A stretch of DNA of 64,000 nucleotides from Muribaculaceae bacterium (GCA_017621055.1 JAGATX010000022.1:18715-82714); one strand, 5' to 3'. Positions 26,075 to 33,828 are shown, counted from the first letter of the stretch. Translations and numbers: made by a program. Notes: generated from the sequence alone by a model not told the origin.

Positions 26075-26764
26075 TTATCTGAGGCGGAAATTGTAGCCCA
26101 CGGTCATCTCGAGGGTCATGTGGCGGCTGGCGCCGAAGGTATCGGCCTTCGACGAGGGGAACATATTGCCAAGGCCATAGTAAAAACGGCCCTCGAGGCT
26201 CACCGAGTGGCTCGGATGCACCCAGAACTCGAAGCCGAGGCCGGCGGTGATGCCGTAGTCGAAACGGCCGGTGATATCGGCATAAAGCTGCTCTGTCTGC
26301 CTGTTTTTCGGGAAATCGGGCACCTGCAGAGGGTCGCGGTAGTCGAAATCGGCCGTTATTTTGTCGCCCAGCCGCATCGATACGCTCGGCCCCAGGTTGA
26401 CAAAGCACTTGAATCGTCGGCTGCCGAAGTATATGTGGGTCATCACCGGCAGGGTGAGGTAGGTGACCGAGCGGCTGTAGCTGAACGGCGCGCCTTTGAA
26501 GTCCTCGCGCCAGCCGCGTGTGGTCCAGCCCAGTTCTGCCACCAGCCCGAAGAGCTTTTCCTCGGTGTATCGGAATGTCAGGGCGCCGCAGCTGCCCGTT
26601 ATCCACGTCTGCGGTATCGACGGCGAGAACGAGGCGCGGCTCATGGTTGCGCCGGCACGGGCGCCGATGCTGATGTGCGGCCGGTAGTGGGTCTCGGCCA
26701 TGCCGCTCACACACGCCGCGAGCAACATAAAGACCATAAACAGGCGGTGCGGCCACGTTTTCAT
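26075..26764 (-). CDS. PorT-family outer-membrane beta-barrel protein
   Basis: This 229-residue protein has a signal peptide (MVFMLLAACVSGMAE) and eight or so amphipathic strands with aromatic girdles. Examples are ISIGARAGATMSRASF, LVAELGWTTRGW, YLTLPVMTHIYFG and the C-terminal TLEMTVGYNFRLR, which ends in the Arg/aromatic pattern of Bacteroidota barrels. The PorT-like fold fits. It overlaps the end of the LysM gene by four bases (ATGA), so it is the second gene of that transcript. Confidence 0.82.
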   Translation of the reverse strand: MKTWPHRLFMVFMLLAACVSGMAETHYRPHISIGARAGATMSRASFSPSIPQTWITGSCGALTFRYTEEKLFGLVAELGWTTRGWREDFKGAPFSYSRSVTYLTLPVMTHIYFGSRRFKCFVNLGPSVSMRLGDKITADFDYRDPLQVPDFPKNRQTEQLYADITGRFDYGITAGLGFEFWVHPSHSVSLEGRFYYGLGNMFPSSKADTFGASRHMTLEMTVGYNFRLR

Positions 26765-28218
26765 ATCACTCGCGCCTCCATGCGGCCGCCGGGAAGATAG
26801 CGGATAATATAAAGCGCGGTGTTGACAAATCCGCCGCCACCCACGCGCTCAAAGCGGAAGGTGCTTTGGATGCCGCGGTATTCGGGTGTATACTCCGGGT
26901 CGAAGTGGCCGCCGGCATTCTGCAGGCTCTTGATGATGTAGCAGCCGGCATCGTAGCCCAGCAGTCCCTGTGATGGCACGCTCTCCATCATGGGCCGGCC
27001 GTACCAGCGGCGGAAATCGTCGTTGATGTTGCGCGATGAAAAGCTCATTGCGTCGTCGTAGAACCGCGAGTAGATTGTGGCGCCCAGAGTGTGGAGGAGT
27101 TCTTCGGCCTCGCCGCGGAAAGCCAGCCAGTCGGGGTAGCCGAAGACTTCGAGGCTCTTGAGGGGTATGTCGCCTGCAATGCCTGTGGTGTCGGCCTCGG
27201 CGGCAAGGGCGCTCTCTCCCGCAAGAGTGGCGCGGTAGTTTGCCACAACGTGGGCGAAGCGGTTGAATTCGGCGAGGGTGCCGCTGCTGGGCACCAGCAC
27301 ATAGCGGCGTGCCGACGCCAGCGGCGCCAGATCGGCGGTGACGAGGTTGCCCTCGTAGGTGACCTGAAGATATTCTATGGCGCGGCGGCTGCAGTGCGAC
27401 ACCAGGGCGGCCGTGAACGGGTCTTTCTCGTTGCGGCCCGATATGTTTCGCACTATCACCGGCACACAGTCGGGATAGAGTTCGAACAGCCCCTCGATGG
27501 CTTTGGTGTACATGCTGATGGCCGGGATGTTGGCCTGCATGACGTATGGATTGGTCATATAGAGGGTATCGCGGGTGTCGAAGAGATTGAGCACATAAGT
27601 GCCGGCATCGGCGGCGCGGCGCGCAAGGTCGGCGAAGCCGGCGTCGTCGGGGGCTATCAGTACGGAGACGCGGCGCAGAATACTGTCGGGCACGCCGGCG
27701 CTGTAATCGCGGGCGTCCACCACTATGCGGCCGGGGCGGTCGCACAGCGTGTCTGCGGCGATGAGGAATCCCTTGTAGAAATCAATGAAGTGCTGGTTGC
27801 GGCGCGAGGGCTCGGGGGCGCCCAGGCCGAAAGGCAGCGCAAGTTCCACCATAGAGGTCTTTTCCTCCACTACGGGAGCCGGTGCCGCCTCGGAGGCGCT
27901 CGTGTCGCCCGTGGGTGCGAGACCGGCAGGAGGCACGGGTGCGGCGTCGATATCGTCGGGCTCGTCGCCGGCATATTCGGCCACAGGGAAGTACAGTGTG
28001 CTGCCCCGGCGCAGACCGTCGGCGGCCGCCGGATTGTGGCGCACGATGTCGGCGCGGCTTATTCCCAGGCGCTGCGACACGCCGTAGACGGTCTCGTTTT
28101 TCTTCACCTCATAGTAATAGTACTGCACGCCGTTGATGGTGCGTACGGGGAGGTCGAGGGCTGTCGCCGTGGCTACGGCGAGCACCGCGGCCGCAAGGAT
28201 TGCTGCTATTCTCTTCAT
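26761..28218 (-). CDS. LysM protein with periplasmic-binding-protein-like domain
   Basis: This is a 485-residue exported protein with a signal peptide (MKRIAAILAAAVLAVATATA). A LysM peptidoglycan-binding domain follows at about 35-85 (YYEVKKNETVYGVSQRLGIS, ADIVRHNPAA). After an acidic/proline linker comes a type-1 periplasmic-binding fold (about 125-480; HFIDFYKGFLIAADTL, VSVLIAPDDAGF, LLGYDAGCYIIKSLQNAGG). This pairing is common in Bacteroidales and is thought to sense or scaffold at the cell wall. The start lies only eight bases from its -7 box, so the mRNA should be nearly leaderless. Confidence 0.85.
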   Translation of the reverse strand: MKRIAAILAAAVLAVATATALDLPVRTINGVQYYYYEVKKNETVYGVSQRLGISRADIVRHNPAAADGLRRGSTLYFPVAEYAGDEPDDIDAAPVPPAGLAPTGDTSASEAAPAPVVEEKTSMVELALPFGLGAPEPSRRNQHFIDFYKGFLIAADTLCDRPGRIVVDARDYSAGVPDSILRRVSVLIAPDDAGFADLARRAADAGTYVLNLFDTRDTLYMTNPYVMQANIPAISMYTKAIEGLFELYPDCVPVIVRNISGRNEKDPFTAALVSHCSRRAIEYLQVTYEGNLVTADLAPLASARRYVLVPSSGTLAEFNRFAHVVANYRATLAGESALAAEADTTGIAGDIPLKSLEVFGYPDWLAFRGEAEELLHTLGATIYSRFYDDAMSFSSRNINDDFRRWYGRPMMESVPSQGLLGYDAGCYIIKSLQNAGGHFDPEYTPEYRGIQSTFRFERVGGGGFVNTALYIIRYLPGGRMEARVI

Positions 28219-28226
28219 AACAGGCG

Positions 28227-28234
28227 CAAAGGTA
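28227..28234 (-). promoter_or_regulatory. -7 promoter box for the LysM gene
   Basis: The minus strand reads TACCTTTG, eight bases before the ATG at 28218. No -33 element is visible in the AT-rich repeat upstream. Confidence 0.6.
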
Positions 28235-28326
28235 CGGAGAAAATTTAAAATTTAAAATTTATAATTTAAAATTCATGCCGTGGCGGGTACCCGCAAAACA
28301 GCGCTCAATTTTCAATTTTCAATTCA
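28227..28326 (-). repeat. Promoter-carrying intergenic repeat, copy A
   Basis: Read on the minus strand, this element runs from the pyrD stop through AATTG/AAAATTG repeats, GAGCGCTG, a GGGTACCCGCCACGGCATG core, an AAATTTTAAATT array, and then TACCTTTGC. The same order recurs on the plus strand at 47843-47944. The core includes a 12-bp perfect palindrome, GCGGGTACCCGC, at 28283-28294. Confidence 0.75.
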
Positions 28327-29229
28327 CACCACGCCCCGGATCTCGTCGAGCGAGGTCAGGCTCTCGCGGCGGCAGTAGTCGGCGAGCCCGGATGCTATGT
28401 CGGCGGCAATGCGCGGGTTCACGAAGTTGGCGGTGCCGATCTGCACTGCCATGGCGCCCGCCATGATGAACTCGAGGGCGTCGCGTACACTGCATATGCC
28501 GCCGAGGCCCACCACGGGAACTTTAACAGCCTTTGCCACCTGCCACACCATGCGCACGGCCACCGGACGCACCGCCGGACCTGACAGACCGCCGGTGACG
28601 GTGCTCAGCGCGGGCCGACGCCGTTCCACATCCACGGCCATGCCTAACAGAGTGTTGATCAGCGACAGCGAGTCGGCGCCGGCGTCCTCGGCGGCACGCG
28701 CTATCGCCACGATGTCGGTGACGTTTGGCGAGAGTTTCACCATCAGGTGGCGCGGCCACACACGGCGCACGGCGCCCACCACCTCGGCGGCGGCCGTGCA
28801 GTCGGTACCGAATGCCATGCCGCCCTGGCGAACGTTCGGGCACGAGATATTAAGCTCTATGGCGTGGATTTTCCCGAGGTCGGCAAGGCGTTCGGCGGCG
28901 GCGCAGTAGGCGGCGACGGAGGAACCGGACACGTTGACAATCACCTCGGTGCCGAGGCCGTGTAGGGTAGGGTAGATTTCTGTGGCGAAGTGCTCCACGC
29001 CCTTGTTCTGCAGCCCTACGGCGTTGAGCATGCCCGAGGGCGTCTCTGCCATGCGGGGATAGGGGTTGCCCTGGCGGGGTTCCGCCGTTGTGCCCTTCAC
29101 TATTATGCCGCCGAGGGCCGAAAGATCCATGAAGTCGGCATATTCGTGGCCGTAGCCGAAGGTGCCTGAGGCCGTGAGCACCGGGTTTTTGAGGCGCAGG
29201 CCGCCTAAATCAACAGTGAGGTTCACCAT
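28324..29229 (-). CDS. pyrD: Dihydroorotate dehydrogenase B, catalytic subunit
   Basis: This 301-residue class 1B enzyme oxidises dihydroorotate to orotate in pyrimidine synthesis. FMN-barrel motifs include LTASGTFGYG, ELNISCPNVRQGG (with the catalytic Cys of class 1 enzymes), VKLSPNV and VVGLGGICS. It partners with PyrK, whose gene lies directly upstream with a seven-base overlap. The ATG at 29229 (MVNLTVDLGGL) is the family start; a longer frame upstream runs inside pyrK. Downstream is repeat copy A. Confidence 0.95.
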   Translation of the reverse strand: MVNLTVDLGGLRLKNPVLTASGTFGYGHEYADFMDLSALGGIIVKGTTAEPRQGNPYPRMAETPSGMLNAVGLQNKGVEHFATEIYPTLHGLGTEVIVNVSGSSVAAYCAAAERLADLGKIHAIELNISCPNVRQGGMAFGTDCTAAAEVVGAVRRVWPRHLMVKLSPNVTDIVAIARAAEDAGADSLSLINTLLGMAVDVERRRPALSTVTGGLSGPAVRPVAVRMVWQVAKAVKVPVVGLGGICSVRDALEFIMAGAMAVQIGTANFVNPRIAADIASGLADYCRRESLTSLDEIRGVV

Positions 29230-29972
29230 GTCAGTTCGTTTATGTTGAAAACGGGACCGTCGGTGCACACACACCGGTTGCCCGTCGTAGTATTCTCCAC
29301 GCAGCAGAGGCAGGCGCCCAGACCGCACGCCATTTTGTTCTCGAGCGAAACCTGGCATGGCACGGCGGCGGTACGCGCTGCGCCGGCCACGGCCTTCATC
29401 ATCGGCAGAGGGCCGCAGACCTGCACCATGTCGGCGTCGATGTGCTGCAGCGCGGGGGCGGCGCAAACGTTGCCGCGGATGCCCTCGCTGCCGTCGTCGG
29501 TGCATACCGTCACCTCGGCATAGCGGGCGTAAAGGTCCTTGAGCAGCTGCGACGGCGCCGTGCGGAAGCCGGCGATGAGCCGCGGGCGCACACCCTGCGC
29601 GCTGTACCGCCGCGCCAGCAGATACAGGGGCGCCAGTCCTACGCCGCCGCCGACGAGCAGCGGACGGCGCCCGTCCATGGCGAAGCCCCGGCCCAACGGC
29701 CCCACAACGCTGAGCGCGGTGCCCGGCTGTATGTGTGCCAGCACGTCGGTGGCGCGGCCGGCGGCGCGCACCAGCAGGCTCAGCCGCCCGGTGTCGCTGT
29801 CGAATACCGATATGGGGCGGCGCAGCAGCACGCCGGCGCCCGGCACTTCTACTTCGACGAATTGTCCCGGCAGCATGGCCGGGCAGTCGGGACCGCTGAG
29901 GGTCAGCACGCTCATGCCGTCGCCGGCATCGGTGTTGCTCTCAACGGTGAGGGTCAAGATCTGTTTGCGCAT
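29223..29972 (-). CDS. pyrK: Dihydroorotate dehydrogenase B, electron transfer subunit
   Basis: This 249-residue ferredoxin-reductase-like protein passes electrons from PyrD to NAD. It has an FAD-binding barrel (about 10-100; LRRPISVFD), an NAD-binding domain (LLVGGGVGLAPLYLLA) and a C-terminal [2Fe-2S] site with cysteines in MACGLGACLCC and RCVC. It is co-transcribed with pyrD. No -7 box is visible in the short gap between its start and the tRNA-Met terminator, so its promoter is unclear. Confidence 0.94.
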   Translation of the reverse strand: MRKQILTLTVESNTDAGDGMSVLTLSGPDCPAMLPGQFVEVEVPGAGVLLRRPISVFDSDTGRLSLLVRAAGRATDVLAHIQPGTALSVVGPLGRGFAMDGRRPLLVGGGVGLAPLYLLARRYSAQGVRPRLIAGFRTAPSQLLKDLYARYAEVTVCTDDGSEGIRGNVCAAPALQHIDADMVQVCGPLPMMKAVAGAARTAAVPCQVSLENKMACGLGACLCCVENTTTGNRCVCTDGPVFNINELTW

Positions 29973-29992
29973 AGTTGGGTGGATGCGGGTAT

Positions 29993-30028
29993 GAAAAATG
30001 CCGTTGTGCTCGGCGGCGCAACGGCATT
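29993..30028 (-). terminator. Terminator of tRNA-Met
   Basis: On the minus strand AATGCCGTTG (from 30028) pairs with CAACGGCATT (to 29997), a 10-bp perfect stem, followed by U residues. It sits 20 bases past the tRNA 3' end. Confidence 0.75.
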
Positions 30029-30048
30029 GTGTCTAACAAAAAGATGTG

Positions 30049-30122
30049 TGGCGGGAACGAGAATTGAACTCGTGACCTCCGGGTTATGAATCCGACGCTC
30101 TAACCAGCTGAGCTATCCCGCC
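30049..30122 (-). tRNA. tRNA with CAT anticodon (elongator Met type)
   Basis: This 74-nt cloverleaf has acceptor GGCGGGA/TCCCGCC, D-arm GCTCAGCTGGTTAGAGC, anticodon loop TTCATAA and T-arm with TTCAATT. Discriminator is A and CCA is not encoded. G1-C72 pairs, so it is not an initiator. A lysidine-modified isoleucine tRNA also carries CAT and cannot be excluded. Confidence 0.92.
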
Positions 30123-30134
30123 GTTTTGCGAGTG

Positions 30135-30142
30135 CAAAGTTA
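30135..30142 (-). promoter_or_regulatory. -7 promoter box for tRNA-Met
   Basis: The minus strand reads TAACTTTG, 12 bases upstream of the tRNA 5' end. Confidence 0.65.
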
Positions 30143-30184
30143 TTGCTTTTTTTTCATACCGCCAAATTTTTTTTGATTTTTTAA

Positions 30185-30256
30185 TGTGACGGATGTGGTT
30201 TATGTGGTTTATGTGGCTGATGCACATCAGTTACATCAGTCACATCAGTTACATCA
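30185..30256. repeat. Nonamer repeat array with inverted halves
   Basis: The DNA repeats with period nine: two to three units of TATGTGGTT/GCT on the left and three to four units of CAGTTACAT/CAGTCACAT on the right. The right units are near reverse complements of the left. The centre is CTGATGCACATCAG. The array ends in the stop codon of the glycosyltransferase gene, so it may also form a terminator-like stem. A related element is at 33306-33342. Confidence 0.6.
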
Positions 30257-31309
30257 TCGCAGGCGCCGGTACAGGTCCAGGTATTTGTCGACCGTGCGCC
30301 CGATTCCGTATCGGGCGGCGAAGTCGCGGGCGTCGGCGGCGCGACGCAGCGCCGCCGGGTATTCGGCCATCATGGCCTCTATGGCGTCGGCGAGGCCGGC
30401 CACGTCGCCAAGGTCTATTGAGCTGCACAGGCGTCCGCGGTCGGCCACTTCCCAGGGGCCGTCGTGGCGGGTGACTATGAGCGGCAGCCCGGCGATCATG
30501 GCCTCGGCGATTATGAGGCCGAAACCCTCGTAGCGCGAGGGGTGCACCATGGCGTCGTAGTCGGCGAGACGGCGGTATACCTCGTCGCGGTCCATGGGTC
30601 CGACGAAATTCACGGCGTCGGCCACGCCGAGACGCTCGGCGCGTTGCCGCAGCGGGTCGGCCGACACGCCGCCGCCGATAAAGTCTACGGTAATGTCGCG
30701 GTGCCCGCGGCGGCGCAGCTCGGCGAGGGCGTCGATAAGTATGTCCTGACCTTTTTTCTCGTAGTTGAGGCGTGCCAGCTGGACGATGCGGAAATTCGCC
30801 GGGTCGGGCAAGCGGCCGGGACGCGGCGCTATGGCGTCGGTGCATATGCCGTTGAGAAGAACCTCTACCCGCGCGGCCGGCCGCTGCCGCAGTATGTCGG
30901 CACGAACTGCGTCGGTGATAGCGGCCATGGGGCAGGCGCCGTCCACATGTTCCAGTGGTGTGTTGATGTCGTGGACGGTGAGCACCTGACGGTTGCGGTA
31001 CACACGCAGCAATTTGCGGAAATTGGGCTGGTGGAGGTGCACCACATCGGGACGCAGCCGCGCCACAAGGAGGTTGAGACGCGCCATCATCAGCAGGGGC
31101 ATGCTGCCGCGCCGACGCCGCATGGTTATCACCGATACCGTCGGCGCGAACCGCCGTATCATCAGCGGGTCGATCTCGTCGTTGACCACCACCACGGTGA
31201 CGCGCAGGCCGCGGCGGCTCTGCTCGTTGGCAATGTCGGCGAGCATGGTCTCCATTCCGCCGAGATGGAGCTGATATATAAGGTGAAGGATGTGTTGCGG
31301 TTCTTGCAT
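30254..31309 (-). CDS. GT4 family glycosyltransferase
   Basis: This 351-residue cytoplasmic/peripheral enzyme has two Rossmann-like halves. The N-terminal LIYQLHLGGMETMLADIA holds the glycine loop. The C-terminal half has IVQLARLNYEKKGQDILIDA and the family EX7E motif in HPSRYEGFGLIIAEAM. It would transfer a sugar from a nucleotide donor to a glycan or lipid; donor and acceptor are unknown. The ATG at 31309 (MQEPQHILHLIYQL) fits the family. A much longer frame upstream is antisense to other genes. It stands alone, divergent from the DUF362 gene. Confidence 0.88.
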   Translation of the reverse strand: MQEPQHILHLIYQLHLGGMETMLADIANEQSRRGLRVTVVVVNDEIDPLMIRRFAPTVSVITMRRRRGSMPLLMMARLNLLVARLRPDVVHLHQPNFRKLLRVYRNRQVLTVHDINTPLEHVDGACPMAAITDAVRADILRQRPAARVEVLLNGICTDAIAPRPGRLPDPANFRIVQLARLNYEKKGQDILIDALAELRRRGHRDITVDFIGGGVSADPLRQRAERLGVADAVNFVGPMDRDEVYRRLADYDAMVHPSRYEGFGLIIAEAMIAGLPLIVTRHDGPWEVADRGRLCSSIDLGDVAGLADAIEAMMAEYPAALRRAADARDFAARYGIGRTVDKYLDLYRRLR

Positions 31310-31396
31310 GGTTCTTTTATAACGCCGCATTCGGCATTTTATTGAAAAAAATGTAAAAAAACGCATCCGGGCGCCGACAGTGACCGCCATTTTTGT

Positions 31397-31404
31397 TATT
31401 TTTG
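31397..31404 (+). promoter_or_regulatory. -7 promoter box for the DUF362 gene
   Basis: TATTTTTG matches TAnnTTTG and lies 25 bases before the ATG at 31430. Confidence 0.6.
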
Positions 31405-31429
31405 CACAAAACCCTCTAAAACCGAAAAA

Positions 31430-32347
31430 ATGAGCGAAAATGTGGCACCCGCCACCGTCTACTTCTGTCCGCGCATCACCGCCGACAACCTTGTGAACGT
31501 CTACAATGCCCTGGGTCGCCAGGCCAGAGGCCGAGTGGCCATCAAACTGAGCACCGGCGAGGCCGGAAACCCCAACCACCTGAGCGTCGACGTCATCAAG
31601 CGTCTGGTGCATCTCGTGGAGGGCACTATCGTGGAGTGCAACACCGCCTACGAAGGGCGCCGCTGCAATGCCGCCGACCACCTGCAGACTGCCGCCGAGC
31701 ACGGTTTTACGGCCATCGCCGAGGTCGACATCATGGATGCCGACGGCGACGTGGCGCTGCCCGTGCGCAACGGACGCCATCTCAAGGAGAACTATGTGGG
31801 CAAAAACTGGCTGAACTATGATTTCACCATCGTGCTCTCTCACTTCAAGGGTCATCCCATGGCCGGTTTCGGCGGCGCTCTCAAGAATGTGGCCATAGGC
31901 ATGGCTTCCGCCGAAGGCAAGGCATGGATCCACACCGCCGGCGCCTCCAGGACCGTGCCCGTCGACTGGTCGAACGTGCCGCCGCAGAACGATTTCCTCG
32001 AGTCCATGGCCGAAGCCTGCGAGAGCGTGTTCGACCGCGCCGGCGAGAACATCCTCTATATCAGCGTGGCAAACAACCTGTCGGTAGACTGCGACTGCGT
32101 TGCCGAGCCGGAGACAATCCATATGGAGGACATCGGCATCCTGGCATCGCTGGACCCCGTAGCCCTCGACAGCGCCTGCGTCGACATGGTCTACAACTCG
32201 CCCGACCCCGGAAAATCGCACCTGATAGAGCGCATGGAGTCGCGCGGCGCAACCCATATTCTGGACTATGCCGAACAGCTCGGCCTGGGCACGCGCAAGT
32301 ACCGCATTGTCAACGTGGAGCCGGCGGCAGTAGATGCAGCCTTCTGA
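31430..32347 (+). CDS. DUF362 domain protein
   Basis: This 305-residue cytoplasmic protein has the DUF362 core: VAIKLSTGEAGNPNHLSVD, TIVECNTAYEG, VLSHFKGHPMAGFGGALKNV and ASLDPVALDSACVD. Many DUF362 proteins carry ferredoxin-like 4Fe-4S clusters, but this one lacks a CxxCxxC insert, so it is a short, cluster-free form. The biochemical role of such forms is not established. The 3' end overlaps the following kinase gene by 14 bases. Confidence 0.85.
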   Translation: MSENVAPATVYFCPRITADNLVNVYNALGRQARGRVAIKLSTGEAGNPNHLSVDVIKRLVHLVEGTIVECNTAYEGRRCNAADHLQTAAEHGFTAIAEVDIMDADGDVALPVRNGRHLKENYVGKNWLNYDFTIVLSHFKGHPMAGFGGALKNVAIGMASAEGKAWIHTAGASRTVPVDWSNVPPQNDFLESMAEACESVFDRAGENILYISVANNLSVDCDCVAEPETIHMEDIGILASLDPVALDSACVDMVYNSPDPGKSHLIERMESRGATHILDYAEQLGLGTRKYRIVNVEPAAVDAAF

Positions 32348-32864
32348 GCTGCCGACTCCAGTCACCCTCGGGGAGCTGCCGGCGGCTGTCGCCGGCAGCC
32401 GTCTTGTCCTGCTCAGCGGCATCAGCGGCTCAGGTAAGACCACCGGCGCCGCCCTCCTCGCCGACGGCGGCTTCGCCATTGTCAGCGCCGACGCCCTGGC
32501 GTGGGAGCGCTGCGGCGATGCCTTCGCCGGGTTCTCGCCCGACCGCCAGCGCGAGGTATTCGCCCTGGTCAACGCCGATATCGACGCCGAAGTGGGGCGC
32601 CTCCTCGGCGAGGGGCGTCGCGTGGCCGTCGACGCCACTAACTGCCGCCGTAGCCGCCGCGACGCCCTGCGCGCCCTCGCCGCGCGGCATGATGCGCCCG
32701 TACGGCTGGTGTTCTTCGACACCGACGCCGCCGAACTGCACCGCCGCATGGCACTGCGCCGCGGCAACGGCCCGCACGACCAGATTGTCCCCCCCGACCG
32801 CCTCGACGCCTTCATCGCCGGCTTCGACTGCCCCACCCCGGACGAAAACCCGGTGGTGGTGTGA
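32334..32864 (+). CDS. P-loop ATPase/kinase (polynucleotide-kinase-like)
   Basis: This 176-residue protein has a Walker A motif GISGSGKTTG near residue 32, a DATN motif (VAVDATNCRRSRRDALR), and an Arg-rich lid helix (ELHRRMALRRGNGPHDQI). This layout matches small AAA_33/zeta-toxin/polynucleotide-kinase-type proteins that phosphorylate nucleic acid ends or small molecules. The substrate is unknown. The N-terminal 20 residues are proline-rich and may be dispensable. It overlaps the DUF362 gene and ends just before a REP palindrome. Confidence 0.75.
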   Translation: MQPSELPTPVTLGELPAAVAGSRLVLLSGISGSGKTTGAALLADGGFAIVSADALAWERCGDAFAGFSPDRQREVFALVNADIDAEVGRLLGEGRRVAVDATNCRRSRRDALRALAARHDAPVRLVFFDTDAAELHRRMALRRGNGPHDQIVPPDRLDAFIAGFDCPTPDENPVVV

Positions 32865-32866
32865 AG

Positions 32867-32886
32867 GGGCGCGATATATCACGCCC
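32867..32886. repeat. REP-like palindrome 1
   Basis: GGGCGCGATATATCACGCCC is a near-perfect 20-bp palindrome with one mismatched pair, three bases after the kinase stop. It is the inverted orientation of the palindrome at 33151-33170. Confidence 0.65.
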
Positions 32887-32940
32887 GCCGACACCCCCGC
32901 AGACATGCCCGCCGACGATGACGGCATAGATCATAATGGT

Positions 32941-33294
32941 TTGCAATCTTGCTCCGAGGATATTTCACAAAACCGGAAGAGAAAGTATGGACGTCTGCGG
33001 CCAAACAAAGAACAGAACGATAAGAATCTCCATCACAATAGCACGCTTGCAACAATAATAGGTTCGTATAAAGCGGCCGTAACAAGACAAGCCCGAAGAA
33101 ATAATCTGATTGTAACCCGGGATAGCCTTTCGCAGTCTGATGCAACATGCGGGCGCGATGTATCGCGCCCCTACAAGGTCTGGCAACGTTCATTCCATGA
33201 CCGTATTATCCGTTCACAACAGGCGCTCGACAATATTATGTTCTATGTGGATGATAATGTTCGCCGCTGGAGCGAAGACTGCTTTAGAGAATAA
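32941..33294 (+). pseudogene. Remnant of a REP-associated tyrosine transposase (C-terminal part)
   Basis: This frame keeps only the end of an IS200-like RAYT. The stretches LATIIGSYKAAVTRQARR, WQRSFHDRIIR and NIMFYVDDNVRRW match the typical C-terminal pattern (TLGTIIGNYKSAVTRHA, WQxRFHDHIIR, YIxNNPxxW). The catalytic N-terminal half with its HUH pair is absent. A REP palindrome (33151-33170) interrupts it in frame, giving the foreign residues ATCGRDVSRPY. The fragment is much lower in G+C than the genes on either side. It cannot be functional. Confidence 0.7.
33151..33170. repeat. REP-like palindrome 2 inside the transposase remnant
   Basis: GGGCGCGATGTATCGCGCCC has perfect 9-bp arms with a GT centre and is followed by CCTACA. 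It is in frame with the transposase remnant. Confidence 0.65.
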
Positions 33295-33305
33295 CTTATG
33301 CGGCG

Positions 33306-33342
33306 GATGTGACTTATGCACATCAGCCACATAAGTCACATC
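33306..33342. repeat. Inverted repeat related to the nonamer array
   Basis: GATGTGACTTATG at 33306-33318 pairs perfectly with CATAAGTCACATC at 33330-33342 across an 11-base loop holding ACATCAGC. The words GATGTG, TTATG and CACATCAG are shared with 30185-30256. It follows the transposase remnant and precedes a poly-T tract. Confidence 0.55.
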
Positions 33343-33388
33343 AATCACATTTTTTTTTGCCTCTTTTCAAAAAAAATCTGCAAAAACG

Positions 33389-33419
33389 TTGTGAATGTGA
33401 AATTTTGTTTATAATTTTG
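33389..33419 (+). promoter_or_regulatory. Strong promoter upstream of structured RNA region
   Basis: TTG at 33389-33391, 20 bases, then TAATTTTG at 33412-33419. This complete -33/-7 pair directs transcription starting near 33425, about 400 bases before the protease start. Confidence 0.75.
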
Positions 33420-33424
33420 GGGCG

Positions 33425-33769
33425 CAGACCGTACCGCAGAAGCCCGGTCAAGGGGCGGAGGCGGGTAGGAAAGCACGGCGTGCCGCGCGGCATGCCGGTA
33501 CTTCGATGAAAAAAAGGCGTTTACAACGACGCTCTTCTTGACGCATGGAAATCTGGTAAATTTCAATCTCAGTCAAGAGTGAGACAACGGTAAGCAGCCA
33601 TGTGGATATGTCGACGATACATCGGAGACGGAGTGCGAGAGCACTTCCGCCCCGATGCCGAGCATATTCTGCGTGAGGCTTCTGCACGTTGTCCGTTCTA
33701 CTGAGATGGGCAATACCAGAGCCTCCATGCGTGAACGGGCAACAAGTATGGCTCTCACGCACTTTTTTT
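33425..33769 (+). ncRNA. Candidate structured RNA or long regulatory leader ahead of the protease operon
   Basis: Between a full promoter and a T7 tract the sequence has no good frame but many stems. CTTGAC (33532-33541 area) pairs with GTCAAG near 33574. CATCGG...CCGATG around 33620-33660 encloses GGAGTGC-GAGA-GCACTTCC. GTTGTCCGTTC (33688-33698) pairs with GAACGGGCAAC (33733-33743). CTCACGCA (33754-33761), directly before the T-run, can pair with TGCGTGAG (33670-33677) or, competing, TGCGTGA (33728-33734). This is attenuator-like. I could not match it to RNase P, tmRNA, SRP or known riboswitches. It may be an independent RNA or a leader of the protease gene 57 bases further on. Confidence 0.5.
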
Positions 33770-33828
33770 ATAAACCAGTCACACAAAAGCAAGCCGGAAG
33801 AGAGGGCCCTCCGGCAGCGACTCATACC

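Noticed and set aside
30185-30256. Possible CRISPR array
   Set aside because: Units are only nine bases long with no spacers, and halves are inverted. There are no cas genes nearby.
31310-32836. Very long minus-strand frame extending the glycosyltransferase to 860 residues
   Set aside because: The extension is antisense to the DUF362 and kinase genes, has Arg/Ser/Val-rich shadow composition, and the GT4 domain starts naturally at 31309.
33425-33769. RNase P RNA, tmRNA or SRP RNA
   Set aside because: The conserved GAGGAAAGUCCG and CCGGCUUAU elements, the tRNA-like end with TTCGAATCC, and the GGAAGG SRP loop are all missing.
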